A DNA stretch of 64,000 nt, taken from Rhodobacteraceae bacterium EL53 (GTDB taxonomy: Bacteria; Pseudomonadota; Alphaproteobacteria; Rhodobacterales; Rhodobacteraceae). The notes below the pieces were generated by a model. It was not told where the DNA came from. It saw only the letters and a program-made list of their open reading frames with translations, and searched no databases. How positions within the stretch are numbered: position 1 is the first letter of the stretch; every line of letters begins with the position of its first letter. The position numbers and the translations under genes were made by a program. The stretch covers positions 1-64,000 of the forward strand of contig OMPR01000012.1 in NCBI GenBank assembly GCA_900313015.1, given 5' to 3'. Shown here piece by piece: positions 35,534 to 46,267 of the stretch.

Positions 35534-36748
35534 TTAAGCTTTCAAAAGCGATTTCAAGTTGGTTTTAGGGTCTCCGATTGTCTCGGGCGCGGGAGATTTT
35601 CCAGCCTCGATCAGTCGTTTGGCAATCATGAAGTCTCGGGGCGCATTCATTGCATCCACGGCCAACAAGCGATCGGCGAGGTAATACCAATGGGACGTCG
35701 CACCGCCGTCAGCGGCGCGAGAGATCACTCTATTGTATCCGGTGTTCAGCCCTGCAATTTGCAGTTTAACATCATACTGATCGGACCAGAACCAAGGTTT
35801 GGCGCGGTATTCTTTGTGTCCACCCATAATATTTTCGGCTACGATTTCAGACTGTTCAATGGCGTTCGGCACGCTTTCCAATCGAATGCGGCCTGATCCA
35901 TACGGAAACGAGGCACAATCCCCAGCCGCCCAAATATGGGGAACGGATGTCGCACCGTAGACATCCGTTTTTATCCCGTTTTCCAGAGCGACCCCAGCCA
36001 TATCCGCCAAATCAGTTGAGGGGACAATACCAACACCGACGATGACAAAATCAAAGTCCTGTTTGGTTCCATCGGACAGGCGCGCCCCCGTGACCCTATC
36101 TGACCCAAGCAGACAGTCCAGGCCAACACCTTCAAGGATGTTGACCCCGTGTCTCTGGTGCAAAGCTCGGAAGTAGTTTGAGGTTTCCGGTGCCGCCACC
36201 CGCTGCAAGATGCGGTCAGCCATTTCAACCAGAGTGACTTGCAACCCCTTTGATGCCGCAACTGCGGCCGCTTCCAAACCGATGTAACCACCCCCGATAA
36301 TCAGCACACGCGCGTCTTTGACAAAACTGGGTGACATACCGTCAATATCCGCAAGGTTGCGCACGACATGCACGCCACTTAGTGCTCCAACAATGTTAGC
36401 AGGCAGTTGGCGCGGGCTGGATCCAGTCGCGAAAACCAGTTCGTTATATCGGATGGTTTCGTCGCCCACCGTTACCGTTTTATCCCCGGCATTGACTTCG
36501 GTGACCGGTTCCCCAAGCCGCAGTGATATATTGTTGTCGGCATAAAAACGTTCCGGGCGCAGATACAAGCGATCTTGTGCTGTCTGACCCAACAGGTATG
36601 TCTTGCTGAGAGGTGGGCGTTGATATGGGAGGCACGGTTCTGCGCCAACCAATGTGATGTCCCCTTCAAAGCCACAGTTTCGCAGTTTGGCCACAAGCGA
36701 CGCGCCTGCTTGCCCTGCGCCAACGACGACAACGTGGGTCATGTGCAT
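35534..36748 (-). CDS. Ferredoxin reductase (FAD/NADH) for Rieske oxygenases
   Basis: A 404-residue pyridine-nucleotide-disulfide-type reductase of the rhodocoxin/putidaredoxin reductase family: FAD motif VVVGAGQAGASLV at the N-terminus, NADH motif LIIGGGYIGLEAAAVA in the middle, ATGSSPRQLP, and WAAGDCASFP before the C-terminal dimer domain. It should pass electrons from NADH to a 2Fe-2S ferredoxin; the likely partner is encoded at 44716. It is the last gene of the leftward sox operon, 96 nt after the Rieske oxygenase gene. Confidence 0.9.
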   Translation of the reverse strand: MHMTHVVVVGAGQAGASLVAKLRNCGFEGDITLVGAEPCLPYQRPPLSKTYLLGQTAQDRLYLRPERFYADNNISLRLGEPVTEVNAGDKTVTVGDETIRYNELVFATGSSPRQLPANIVGALSGVHVVRNLADIDGMSPSFVKDARVLIIGGGYIGLEAAAVAASKGLQVTLVEMADRILQRVAAPETSNYFRALHQRHGVNILEGVGLDCLLGSDRVTGARLSDGTKQDFDFVIVGVGIVPSTDLADMAGVALENGIKTDVYGATSVPHIWAAGDCASFPYGSGRIRLESVPNAIEQSEIVAENIMGGHKEYRAKPWFWSDQYDVKLQIAGLNTGYNRVISRAADGGATSHWYYLADRLLAVDAMNAPRDFMIAKRLIEAGKSPAPETIGDPKTNLKSLLKA

Positions 36749-36844
36749 TTCCTTTTCAAAGAGGGTGCGTTGTGAGGAATGACAACCCCAAACAAGATGA
36801 GGTGCGTCAGCGGTCAGTCAAATATCAACCGCGGGCCAAATCAC

Positions 36845-37882
36845 CTATGTGGGTTCTGTGATTTTCTGTTCTGCATCGATGAGCCTCTGTAATCTTCGGC
36901 GGTAGAGCAAAGGCCCCGCATCAATGGCCAGATCCACGTTCCGGGTCGTTTTTTGCGACATGCCTTTTTGAACCTCTATTAAAATGTCTCGGTCTTCGTT
37001 GAACGCAAAGTTGACCGAGTCACTCATATACTGCGAAATCTCTTCGTCTTCGGGCAGTACATTCCTGACCTGAAACCAGAAGTAGCGGGTTGTTTCTTCA
37101 TCGATGGGTGTCATGAAGTTATAGCTATCCATCTGGAAATACTGTCCCTCAGGCAGGTTGTTCGCATCACCCCCGGTGCCGGCCGGTGTGAAAATGGCCT
37201 TGATGTATGCAAGTGACGGATAGCGCACTTCGTAGTGTTGTTCGCGATCACAGTTGCCTTCAAACGACACAAGCTTTTTGTAGAACGGGGCAACTTCTAC
37301 ATCATGCATCCAGCGCGATACGATCACACCTGTATCGGTACCGGTAACTGTAAGCGGCTCTTCTTCGCAGGCGGTGTTCCCGAATGAACTTTGGTGTACC
37401 CAGGCCACGTGCGAGGGGTCTAGCAAGTTGTCTGTGATGTAGAGATAGTTGCAAGGGAACGGGATGGCGTCGCCCCGATTGATGCCCCACTCCGGGTCGT
37501 CATAATGGTCGATGTGAAAGATTTTGTCGGTATCAGCCAGCGCAGGATCGCCCATCCAGATCCAAACCAGTCCGTACCGGCTTTCAACTGGATAGGAATG
37601 GATATTTGTTGAGGCGGGAATACGGTCTTGTCCCGGAACCCGAACGCAAGACCCCGAACAATCGAAGGTCAGGCCGTGATACCCGCATTCGATCTGGTCG
37701 CCTTTGACCCGCCCCTTGGATAGGGGGAGTTTGCGATGCGGGCAGGCGTCGATCAAGGCGACCGGTTTTCCCGCTTCTGTCCGGTAGACAACAATCGCTT
37801 CGCCCAAAACTTTGATCTGTTTTGGTTCCCGGGTGATTTCTTCGTCCCAGGCAGCAACATACCAAGTGTTCCGTAAAAACAT
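36845..37882 (-). CDS. Rieske mononuclear-iron oxygenase (vanillate/dicamba demethylase-like)
   Basis: A 345-residue oxygenase of the VanA/DdmC group. The Rieske centre ligands are C47-x-H49 and C66-x2-H69 (CPHR ... CGYH), and the catalytic iron site is the NLLDPSHVAWVH stretch with Asp and two His. Enzymes of this subgroup often demethylate O- or N-methyl groups, releasing formaldehyde. It lacks its own fused reductase, so it relies on the ferredoxin reductase encoded downstream. It starts 2 nt after the soxG-like stop, which ties it to methyl-group catabolism. Confidence 0.9.
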   Translation of the reverse strand: MFLRNTWYVAAWDEEITREPKQIKVLGEAIVVYRTEAGKPVALIDACPHRKLPLSKGRVKGDQIECGYHGLTFDCSGSCVRVPGQDRIPASTNIHSYPVESRYGLVWIWMGDPALADTDKIFHIDHYDDPEWGINRGDAIPFPCNYLYITDNLLDPSHVAWVHQSSFGNTACEEEPLTVTGTDTGVIVSRWMHDVEVAPFYKKLVSFEGNCDREQHYEVRYPSLAYIKAIFTPAGTGGDANNLPEGQYFQMDSYNFMTPIDEETTRYFWFQVRNVLPEDEEISQYMSDSVNFAFNEDRDILIEVQKGMSQKTTRNVDLAIDAGPLLYRRRLQRLIDAEQKITEPT

Positions 37883-37884
37883 AT

Positions 37885-38436
37885 TTAACCCCTTCTATCA
37901 GGTGCATCCGGGGCAACCGGACGTGGTAAGGTTAGTGGATCAGTACAGTCGTGACGCTGGGCCAGTGTCTGTAGATGGTCAGCAAAAGATTGCGCGACAG
38001 AGCGGTCGACGATTAGGTGAATGTCCCGGGTATTGGCCCACCAGATCACGCAATCATAGTGGTTCAGGCTGGTCCTGATGGCACGGGCTTGAAGAAGCTT
38101 GGCCGCAAACAAATCAGCGCGCGTATAGTTTGAAAGAAAATGCAACGCCTCGACGCCACGCAATCGGAAACGAGTTGTTCCATGGCCAATTTCGGTGACA
38201 TGAACCGCTGGGTCAGAGAGGGAACCACTTGCCCAGATTACATCCGGCCAAAATCGCAACAGCAGAAGGTCATCGGTCTGCCGTACCTGTCCGAACTCCA
38301 GAATTGTATCCAAAACCTCGGGTGCGGCAGAGAGCGATTTCAGTGGCAGGAAAACCTCGTCCAATCGCAATCCTAACGGTCCCGCTAGAAACCCTGTAGC
38401 GTCTGACGCTGGTTGGGGGCGCAAAATCTCAGGCAT
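37885..38436 (-). CDS. soxG: Sarcosine oxidase gamma subunit
   Basis: A 183-residue protein of the heterotetrameric sarcosine oxidase gamma family, the least conserved subunit. It is recognised from the C-terminal GcvT-like pattern (FRLRGVEALHFLSNYTRADL, TRTSLNHYDCVIWW-like segment) and from gene order after soxA with an 8-nt overlap. It contributes to subunit assembly and the folate channel. Length is normal for the family. Confidence 0.88.
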   Translation of the reverse strand: MPEILRPQPASDATGFLAGPLGLRLDEVFLPLKSLSAAPEVLDTILEFGQVRQTDDLLLLRFWPDVIWASGSLSDPAVHVTEIGHGTTRFRLRGVEALHFLSNYTRADLFAAKLLQARAIRTSLNHYDCVIWWANTRDIHLIVDRSVAQSFADHLQTLAQRHDCTDPLTLPRPVAPDAPDRRG

Positions 38437-41305
38437 TTAAACGCTCTCCCTTTGGATCATAGGCACAAGGGGCGGTCACGCGAACCTGCACAGATTTTCC
38501 TGCAATCGGGGAATGCGCCCATAAGACCTCGCCCGTCCGGTTTTGTCCGTCCTCAAGGAACGCCAAGGCTATGGGGTGATCCAAAGTCGGGCTATGGATC
38601 GCTGCAGTGAGATACCCACATGTTTGCATGGGCCCGCCGTTACCTAGCGGTGTTGTACTAAGGTGCGCGGCAATTGGAATCGGAGTCGCACCGTCTTTGG
38701 ATTCCAAGCCAACAAGTTGGGCGCGATTATCTTTTTGCAAAGCCTTGCGTTGCAAGAGTGCGCGGCCAACAAAATCCTTTGTGTGGGACACCATGCCCCC
38801 CAAACCCAAATCAGCCGGTGTACGGCGACCATCAACCTCTGTTCCAATGGACAAATGGCCTTTCTCGATACGCAAAACGTCCAAGGTTTCCAAGCCGTAA
38901 GGCGTGATATCCCACTGTTCACCACCCGCGATGACCCGTGACAACAGTGTGTCGGCAAAGCCAGCGGGAACGTTGATTTCGTAGCTTAGTTCACCTGAGA
39001 AGCTCACTGAAAATACTCGGACCGGAAGCCCGCCCAAATGTCCTGCGCGCACTGAGGCGAAAGGGAATCCTGGGCGGGAAACGTCAAAATCCGGGTTGAG
39101 TGCTGTCAGCAGATTACGGGCGTGAGGTCCAGCGATGGCAAGTGAGGCCCAATGATCGCTGACCGATGTCAGTACCACATCCAACTCAGGCCAATCCAGT
39201 TGGGCAGATTTGCGCATGTGGCGCCAGACAGAGCCGGCATTTGCCGTGGTGGCCGTGACCATAAAATGTGTGTCACTCAGTCGTGCGATGGTGCCATCGT
39301 CAAACACATATCCATCTTCACGCAGCATCAGCGCATATCGCAGGCGCCCCACTTTGATCTTGGCGAAATTATTGCAGTAAAGGCGTGACAGGAACTCGAG
39401 CGCATCGGGGCCTTTCACGTCGATCTTTCCCAAGGTCGACATGTCCACACATCCCAGTCCACGCCGCACTGCATGACACTCACGCGTGATGGCTTGCTCC
39501 ATCGTCTCCCCGGCTTTGGGAAAATAGCGTGAGTACAGCCAGTCGCCCGAGGTTTGATAGACACAGCCCAGTTTTTCAAACCCCCCATGAAACGGCGTGC
39601 GCCGCGTAGGCAGCATTTGTTCGCCAACTTCTGTTCCGATTAACGTCCCCAAAGAAACAGGAGAATAGGCAGGGCGATAGGTCGTGTGACCAATCTTGGC
39701 CGGGTCTTCACCAGTCAGGGCAGCGATTTCCAGTATCCCATTGGTCCAGCTGGTTTTCCCTTGATCGGTGCCCATGCCCAATGTCGTATAGCGCTTGGTC
39801 AGCTCAATATCTGTATATCCTTCGCGCTGTGCCAAGGCGATGTCGTCACGGGTCACGTCGTTCTGAAAATCGACGAATGCCTTACCTTTGCCTGATCCAA
39901 ACCCTTGGGGCGGCCTTGCGGTTGAAGCGGGCGGGGTTAAGGACAGATGTTTATGCATCTGTAATTCGGCCAAAACCTGATGCGCAGCAATTTTCCCGTC
40001 GGCGATGCAATCCCTGAGATTCAGCACCCCACGTGCGCCACCTACAGGACGCAAGGGGCCATCGGTTTGCGGTGGAAGAAGGCTCTGCGTATAGGCGTCA
40101 AACTCGAGGGGCTGACCCATTTGCGCAAAAAGATGCGCGGTAGGCATCCAACCGGCAGACATAGCAACCAAATCGCAGGTGACCTTTTGCCGGTGTCCTT
40201 GTGTGTTGCGCCACGTTAATCCAGACACACGAAGCCTGCCTTGGGTTGACAAAATTTGGTCACCTGCATTTAGGCAGGCGGCGATCTCAACTCCGGCGTG
40301 TTCCAAAGCTCGTATCGTATCCGCACGGGCATTGGGTTCGGCCACGGCGACAACGGCCCGCTTTCCGGGCACCACAGCAAAGCGGCGCACATAGGTTTGC
40401 AATGCCCCAGCCAGCATTATGCCGGGGCGATCATTTCCAGGAAAAACTATGGGGCGTTCAATCGCGCCTGCAGCTAGTATTATTTTCTGGGCTCGGATCT
40501 TCCAGAGGATTGACCGGGCGGCGCTGCCTGCGGTTTGCTGTTCCACTGCCTGCACTAACCCATGATCATACTGACCAAAGGCCAGCGTGCTAGTCATAAC
40601 CGTGACATTGGACAAGGAGACAAGCGCATCCGCCGCGTCCTCGGCCCAATGGGTTGCAGTTTGTTCGGCGATGGTAGCATCCGAGGATAACAAGGTGCCG
40701 CCCAGGATGCTATCTTGTTCTAAAACAATGGTCGTGGCCCCGGATTGCGCGGCGGTTATTGCTGCGGATAATCCCGTCGCACCGCTACCGATCACCAACA
40801 CGTCACATGCTTTGCGGCGTTTGTCATATAAAGCGGTGTCAGGCGTTGCGTCCACTTCACCATGTCCCGCGGCTTTGCGGATGATGGGCGCATAGGTAGT
40901 TTGCCATGCCTTGCGCGGCCATTTGAAAGTTTTGTAGTAGAACCCTGAGCTCAGGGATTTACCGCCAAGCGCCAGCGTTGCTCCACGATCATGGGTCAGG
41001 CTGGGCCAGTTGTTTTGGCTGCTCACCTCTAATCCATCGCGCAGAGACACCTCGGTCACCTTCAGGTTCGGGGTGCTGCCAGTTTCATCTTTGACGGTGA
41101 CCAGCGCTGAGGGTTCCTCTAGACCGGCTGACATAATGCCCCGAGGCCGGTGGTATTTGATTGACCGGGCAACCAAATGTTGGCCGTTTGCCAACAACGC
41201 CGATGCAATCGTATCACCCGGATGTCCCACCATGGGTTGACCATCAAACGTGAAATTGAGTGTGGTTTCGCGGTCGATCATCCCGCCATCAGATAAACGG
41301 CTCAT
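38429..41305 (-). CDS. soxA: Sarcosine oxidase alpha subunit
   Basis: A 958-residue alpha subunit. The N-terminal domain has the small ferredoxin-like fold of the family (GHPGDTIASALLANG), followed by an NAD-binding Rossmann domain (VLVIGSGATGLSAAI) and a C-terminal GcvT-like tetrahydrofolate-binding domain (SFSGELSYEINVP). With SoxB, D and G it oxidises sarcosine to glycine, producing H2O2 and 5,10-methylene-THF or formaldehyde. It overlaps soxD by 4 nt and soxG by 8 nt. Confidence 0.95.
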   Translation of the reverse strand: MSRLSDGGMIDRETTLNFTFDGQPMVGHPGDTIASALLANGQHLVARSIKYHRPRGIMSAGLEEPSALVTVKDETGSTPNLKVTEVSLRDGLEVSSQNNWPSLTHDRGATLALGGKSLSSGFYYKTFKWPRKAWQTTYAPIIRKAAGHGEVDATPDTALYDKRRKACDVLVIGSGATGLSAAITAAQSGATTIVLEQDSILGGTLLSSDATIAEQTATHWAEDAADALVSLSNVTVMTSTLAFGQYDHGLVQAVEQQTAGSAARSILWKIRAQKIILAAGAIERPIVFPGNDRPGIMLAGALQTYVRRFAVVPGKRAVVAVAEPNARADTIRALEHAGVEIAACLNAGDQILSTQGRLRVSGLTWRNTQGHRQKVTCDLVAMSAGWMPTAHLFAQMGQPLEFDAYTQSLLPPQTDGPLRPVGGARGVLNLRDCIADGKIAAHQVLAELQMHKHLSLTPPASTARPPQGFGSGKGKAFVDFQNDVTRDDIALAQREGYTDIELTKRYTTLGMGTDQGKTSWTNGILEIAALTGEDPAKIGHTTYRPAYSPVSLGTLIGTEVGEQMLPTRRTPFHGGFEKLGCVYQTSGDWLYSRYFPKAGETMEQAITRECHAVRRGLGCVDMSTLGKIDVKGPDALEFLSRLYCNNFAKIKVGRLRYALMLREDGYVFDDGTIARLSDTHFMVTATTANAGSVWRHMRKSAQLDWPELDVVLTSVSDHWASLAIAGPHARNLLTALNPDFDVSRPGFPFASVRAGHLGGLPVRVFSVSFSGELSYEINVPAGFADTLLSRVIAGGEQWDITPYGLETLDVLRIEKGHLSIGTEVDGRRTPADLGLGGMVSHTKDFVGRALLQRKALQKDNRAQLVGLESKDGATPIPIAAHLSTTPLGNGGPMQTCGYLTAAIHSPTLDHPIALAFLEDGQNRTGEVLWAHSPIAGKSVQVRVTAPCAYDPKGERLNA

Positions 41306-41562
41306 GTACTGCCGCCCTTTGCTTTATTGAGAATTTGATGGGTCGCGGTATCTCGGGTGACTTCTATCCAAGTTTCACATCCGCTGGAGTGATACCAAAT
41401 CTCGGTTAGGGGCCCGCGAGCATTGCGACCAACATGGAGAGCACGATGCCAGTCCTGCGTGTCAGCCGTCAGATCCAGAGCTGGCAGGCGGCTCTTGGGA
41501 CCGCCATAGGTAAATTCGCCTTCGTCACGCGGGCCACAATGGGGGCAGGGGATCAATAACAT
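41302..41562 (-). CDS. soxD: Sarcosine oxidase delta subunit
   Basis: An 86-residue zinc-binding subunit. The N-terminal CPHCGPRDEGEFTYGG is the family hallmark, and the C-terminal CETWIEVTRDT matches as well. Length is slightly below the typical 90-100 residues. It lies 12 nt after soxB and overlaps soxA by 4 nt. Confidence 0.95.
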   Translation of the reverse strand: MLLIPCPHCGPRDEGEFTYGGPKSRLPALDLTADTQDWHRALHVGRNARGPLTEIWYHSSGCETWIEVTRDTATHQILNKAKGGST

Positions 41563-41574
41563 CTCATCGTTCTC

Positions 41575-42828
41575 CTAGTGCAACCAGGGATAGGGTCCGA
41601 TTCCCCCATCATCTTGCTCAGTTCCGATTTCAAATCGGTCATAGGAAAAGGGGCACATCAGATCGGGCACCTGCCCGGTGGCAAGCAGATCTGCCATCTG
41701 ATGTCCCACAGCGGGTGTTGCTTTGAACCCGGCATAGCCCCAGCCCCCATTGATCATTAGACCGTTGATGGGTGTAGGTCCCATAATGGCATTGCCATCC
41801 ATTGTGATGTCTGCTGTGCCTGACCAATGGCGCATCAACCGCAACCGCGGCAGAAACGGAAACATTTGGGCAGCGCGTGCCAGAACATCTTCTATCCGTT
41901 CAAAGCTGCCGCGCCGGGCAAAAGAGCTGTATCCATCCGTTGCGCCGCCTAGGACAAATTCGCCTTTGTCAGTTTGGCTGATATAGGACAGCCCTGCGTT
42001 ATAGTTTACAACCGCATCCAGCGCAGGTTTGACCGGTTCAGTGACAAACGCTTGCACATTGATGGAGTTTAGCGGCAGGTCCAGACCTGCCAACCCGGCC
42101 ACTTCGCAGCTGGCTCCGGCCACCGATAGCAAGGCTTGGCCACAGCGAATGCGACCTTGTGGTGTGTCGATAGCCTCTAGCTTTCCATTTTGGATGATGA
42201 TGCCTGTCGCTGGGCAGTTCTGGAAAATATGAATACCAGCTTTAGATGCTGCACGGGCAAATCCCCAAGCAACAGCATCATGACGCACGACCCCGCCAGC
42301 CTCTTGTACTAAGGCCCCGGCAATCGGAAAGCGTTGCGCACCGCTAAGGTCCAGCTCCGGCACGCGGGCTTGTAAGGCGTCGCCGGTCAATATTTGTGCA
42401 TCAGCTCCGCCCAAGCGCATCGCATTAGCTCGCAGCGTGAAATGCTCCAACTCGCCATCAGAATGGGCTAGATCCACATATCCGCGTGGTTCGTACATTA
42501 AGTTAAAGTTCAGATCTTGGCTAAGCTGATCCCAAAGACCGAGCGCGAAGTTTTTTAGCGCGAAGCTCGAATTCAAAAGATAGTCTGACCGCACAATCGT
42601 GGTGTTGCGTGCGGTGTTACCCCCCCCAATCCAGCCACTTTCGATAACCGCAATATTCTTGATCCCATGGTTCTGGGCCAGATAGTATGCAGTTGCTAAA
42701 CCATGACCGCCGCCGCCAATAATAACGATGTCATAGCTCTTTTGCAGGTCCGACACGTCAATGATCGACGGCCAGCGGGTATTGCCGGTGAGAGCATTTG
42801 AGAGCAGGGAAAGTCCTGAGTAGCTCAT
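41575..42828 (-). CDS. soxB: Sarcosine oxidase beta subunit
   Basis: A 417-residue DAO-family flavoprotein carrying the catalytic FAD and the covalent FMN site. FAD motif IVIIGGGGHGLATAYYLA; GGGNTARNTTIVRSDYLL is strongly conserved in beta subunits; NGGWGYAGFKATPAVG near the C-terminus completes the site. The start is ATG 42828; an earlier GTG at 42858 lies inside operator site 4. First gene of the leftward operon soxB-D-A-G, Rieske oxygenase, ferredoxin reductase. Confidence 0.95.
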   Translation of the reverse strand: MSYSGLSLLSNALTGNTRWPSIIDVSDLQKSYDIVIIGGGGHGLATAYYLAQNHGIKNIAVIESGWIGGGNTARNTTIVRSDYLLNSSFALKNFALGLWDQLSQDLNFNLMYEPRGYVDLAHSDGELEHFTLRANAMRLGGADAQILTGDALQARVPELDLSGAQRFPIAGALVQEAGGVVRHDAVAWGFARAASKAGIHIFQNCPATGIIIQNGKLEAIDTPQGRIRCGQALLSVAGASCEVAGLAGLDLPLNSINVQAFVTEPVKPALDAVVNYNAGLSYISQTDKGEFVLGGATDGYSSFARRGSFERIEDVLARAAQMFPFLPRLRLMRHWSGTADITMDGNAIMGPTPINGLMINGGWGYAGFKATPAVGHQMADLLATGQVPDLMCPFSYDRFEIGTEQDDGGIGPYPWLH

Positions 42829-42848
42829 ATGAGATCCGATCGCGTAAA

Positions 42849-42860
42849 CTGTGATCACAG
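42849..42860. promoter_or_regulatory. Operator site 4, CTGTGATCACAG
   Basis: A perfect copy of the shared palindrome 20 nt before the soxB start codon, where it would block the leftward promoter or its early transcript. Confidence 0.85.
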
Positions 42861-42905
42861 TTACTCAGGAGTCAGGCGCATTGCAAGAGGGACATTTCTA
42901 TTGAT

Positions 42906-42917
42906 CTGTGATCACAG
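42906..42917. promoter_or_regulatory. Operator site 5, CTGTGATCACAG
   Basis: A perfect copy 45 nt before the M29-like gene, 57 bp centre to centre from site 4. A possible promoter for the rightward pair is TTGATC (42901) with TACAAT (42926); its spacer (19 nt) is long, so this is tentative, but the palindrome would then sit between the two boxes, a repressor position. Confidence 0.82.
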
Positions 42918-42962
42918 CTGGATCATACAATTGTGAAGCGTATTTGTTAGGAGGGGAAATCC

Positions 42963-44045
42963 ATGGCGCAAACGGCGTTGCAATTGCAGGAAGCCAGTGC
43001 CCGCAACCTGTTGATTAACTGTGCCCAAGCGCAGGCAGGTGATCGTGTGCTATTGGTCGGTGAGCTGGGTGATAACCCCTATTTCGATTCCGAACTTTGC
43101 CCCACTGTTGCAAAATATGCCGAATCGTTGGGGATGAAATCCGAGATCATTTTTGCAGAGCCAGGTTCTGACGCGGACTCGTTTCCCGATGTTGTTCGGG
43201 ATGCGATGAACCGCTCAGACCGAACAATATTCTTCTCTAGGTTGGGGGATCAGGTCCGGTTTTCTTTACCTGATGACAGCCGCATAACGGTCATGGCATA
43301 CACACTCGACCTAGATTACTTGTCGTCGCCCTTTGCCAGCGTAGATTTCTTGGTGATGAAAAAGGTGCACGATGCCCTTTTGAGCCTTATCCTGAACGCT
43401 AGCAGCTACCGGATTACGGGGGACTGTGGAACAGACCTGGTCAGCGAGATAATACCCGGGCGCGCTGAGGCGGTTGCGGATTTTGCACTGGAATTGTTCC
43501 CTGTGATGATTTTCCCGCCTGTAATCTGTCATCGGATGAACGGCAAACTGAGTATCCGGAATTTCGTCACATCCACATCCACCCGCGCCTTTGAAGGGAG
43601 CACATTGATTTTGAAAGAACCCATTGTTGCCACCGTAGAAGAGTCTCGCATGGTAGCATTTGAAGGACCGCCCAAGCTGGTGGAACATTTGGAAGATCAG
43701 CTGACGCGCGCCGCCAAGTTGACTGGTGGAGATCCTCTACTGATCAATTCATGGCATACAGGGATCAATCCGGGGACGTTCTATACACAGGATCCGTATG
43801 AGGATTTGGATAAGTGGGGTACCGTTGCCTATGGATCGCCAAGGTACACACATTTTCACGCAGCCGGAATTGATCCGGGCGATGCCGCCTTTCATGTGAT
43901 GGATCTGACAATCGCATTCGACGGTGAAACGGTTTGGGACCGCGGGCGGTTTGTCTTTCTAGATCGACCCGACATTCAAGCCTTGATGACACCTGAACAA
44001 GCAGGGTTGTTGAATTCCCAAGTGTTGCATCAGATCGGTATCTAA
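42963..44045 (+). CDS. M29 aminopeptidase/NicX-like metalloenzyme
   Basis: A 360-residue protein with the layout of the M29 family (AmpS/aminopeptidase T and the ring-cleaving 2,5-dihydroxypyridine dioxygenase NicX). Likely metal or substrate residues are in INSWHTGINPGT, YTHFHAAGIDP and FHVMDLTIAFDGETVWDRG, which correspond in order to the His/Asp-rich C-terminal region of NicX. Identity with known members seems low, so peptidase, ring-opening or other hydrolytic activity are all possible. AGGAGGGG precedes the start. It is divergent from soxB, under operator site 5, and followed after one base by the AhpD-like gene. Confidence 0.7.
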   Translation: MAQTALQLQEASARNLLINCAQAQAGDRVLLVGELGDNPYFDSELCPTVAKYAESLGMKSEIIFAEPGSDADSFPDVVRDAMNRSDRTIFFSRLGDQVRFSLPDDSRITVMAYTLDLDYLSSPFASVDFLVMKKVHDALLSLILNASSYRITGDCGTDLVSEIIPGRAEAVADFALELFPVMIFPPVICHRMNGKLSIRNFVTSTSTRAFEGSTLILKEPIVATVEESRMVAFEGPPKLVEHLEDQLTRAAKLTGGDPLLINSWHTGINPGTFYTQDPYEDLDKWGTVAYGSPRYTHFHAAGIDPGDAAFHVMDLTIAFDGETVWDRGRFVFLDRPDIQALMTPEQAGLLNSQVLHQIGI

Positions 44046-44046
44046 G

Positions 44047-44631
44047 ATGGTCAGGGAAGAGAAATTAATCGCATGGGTTCAGGTCACCCCTCAGGCAGAG
44101 GCACAGGGCGACCTGAAAGACGCGTATGACGCGGTAAAGGGCAGCGATGGGAGGGTCGAAAACCTGTATCTGGCGATGTCCCAAACCGCTCAAGCGATCA
44201 AGCCCGCTGATGACCATTATCTGGCGCTGCTTCATAATCCAGATAATCCTTTGACACCTTGGCTGTCGGAGCTCGTATCGACCTATGTGGCGATCCTGTG
44301 CGACTGCGACTATGCATCAGCTAATCACGGTAAGAACTATTGCACCTATCTGGGCGATCCGGCACGGGGCGAACAGGTTCTTTCAGCCCTGCGCGCTGAA
44401 ACTTGGGAACAGAGCATTGATGACCCGGCAGTTCGTGCGGCTCTTCAATACACCCGGAAACTGTCCCTGACTCCCGGGCAGGTGAATGCCGACGACATCG
44501 CAGACCTGAGGCGAGCTGGGTATTGCGACAAAGGGATTTCCTATATTGTCCAACTGGTGTCTTCTTTTGCCTATTGGGCGCGGATGATCAACGGGTTGGG
44601 CACACAGCTGGGTGACAAGATCGGACTTTAA
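44047..44631 (+). CDS. AhpD/carboxymuconolactone decarboxylase-like protein
   Basis: A 194-residue all-helical protein of the peroxidase-related AhpD-like group. The usual CxxC pair is replaced by CDCDYASANHGKNY, which keeps Cys and the conserved His, and the C-terminal GISYIVQLVSSFAYWARMINGLG matches family style. Members include alkylhydroperoxidase D, decarboxylases and proteins of unknown function in aromatic-compound clusters. It is cotranscribed with the M29/NicX-like gene. Its reaction here is not known. Confidence 0.75.
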   Translation: MVREEKLIAWVQVTPQAEAQGDLKDAYDAVKGSDGRVENLYLAMSQTAQAIKPADDHYLALLHNPDNPLTPWLSELVSTYVAILCDCDYASANHGKNYCTYLGDPARGEQVLSALRAETWEQSIDDPAVRAALQYTRKLSLTPGQVNADDIADLRRAGYCDKGISYIVQLVSSFAYWARMINGLGTQLGDKIGL

Positions 44632-44674
44632 ACGCCTAAACACCCGTCAATTTAATCAAAATTCTGTACATGCT

Positions 44675-44712
44675 AAAAGCCCCCTGACGTTGGAACGGCT
44701 CAGGGGGCTTTT
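44675..44712. terminator. Bidirectional terminator
   Basis: AAAAGCCCCCTGA (44675-44687) and TCAGGGGGCTTTT (44700-44712) form a perfect 13-bp stem. A-runs on the left and T-runs on the right serve both converging units (AhpD-like and ferredoxin). Confidence 0.92.
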
Positions 44713-44715
44713 CTT

Positions 44716-45054
<339 letters not shown>

Positions 45055-45072
45055 TTACATCTTTACCTATTT

Positions 45073-46188
<1,116 letters not shown>

Positions 46189-46213
46189 TTCACGTCCTTT
46201 CGATCGGAGAGAG

Positions 46214-46239
46214 TGATGTGCCTAACGCGGGGCACATCA
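46214..46239 (-). promoter_or_regulatory. Intercistronic hairpin between Rieske oxygenase and formaldehyde dehydrogenase genes
   Basis: TGATGTGCC (46214-46222) pairs perfectly with GGCACATCA (46231-46239), 9 bp with an 8-nt loop, and no T-tract. It probably tunes relative mRNA levels in the unit. Confidence 0.5.
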
Positions 46240-46267
46240 AGATCATTAGAGTTCAGAGCAGGGGGCG

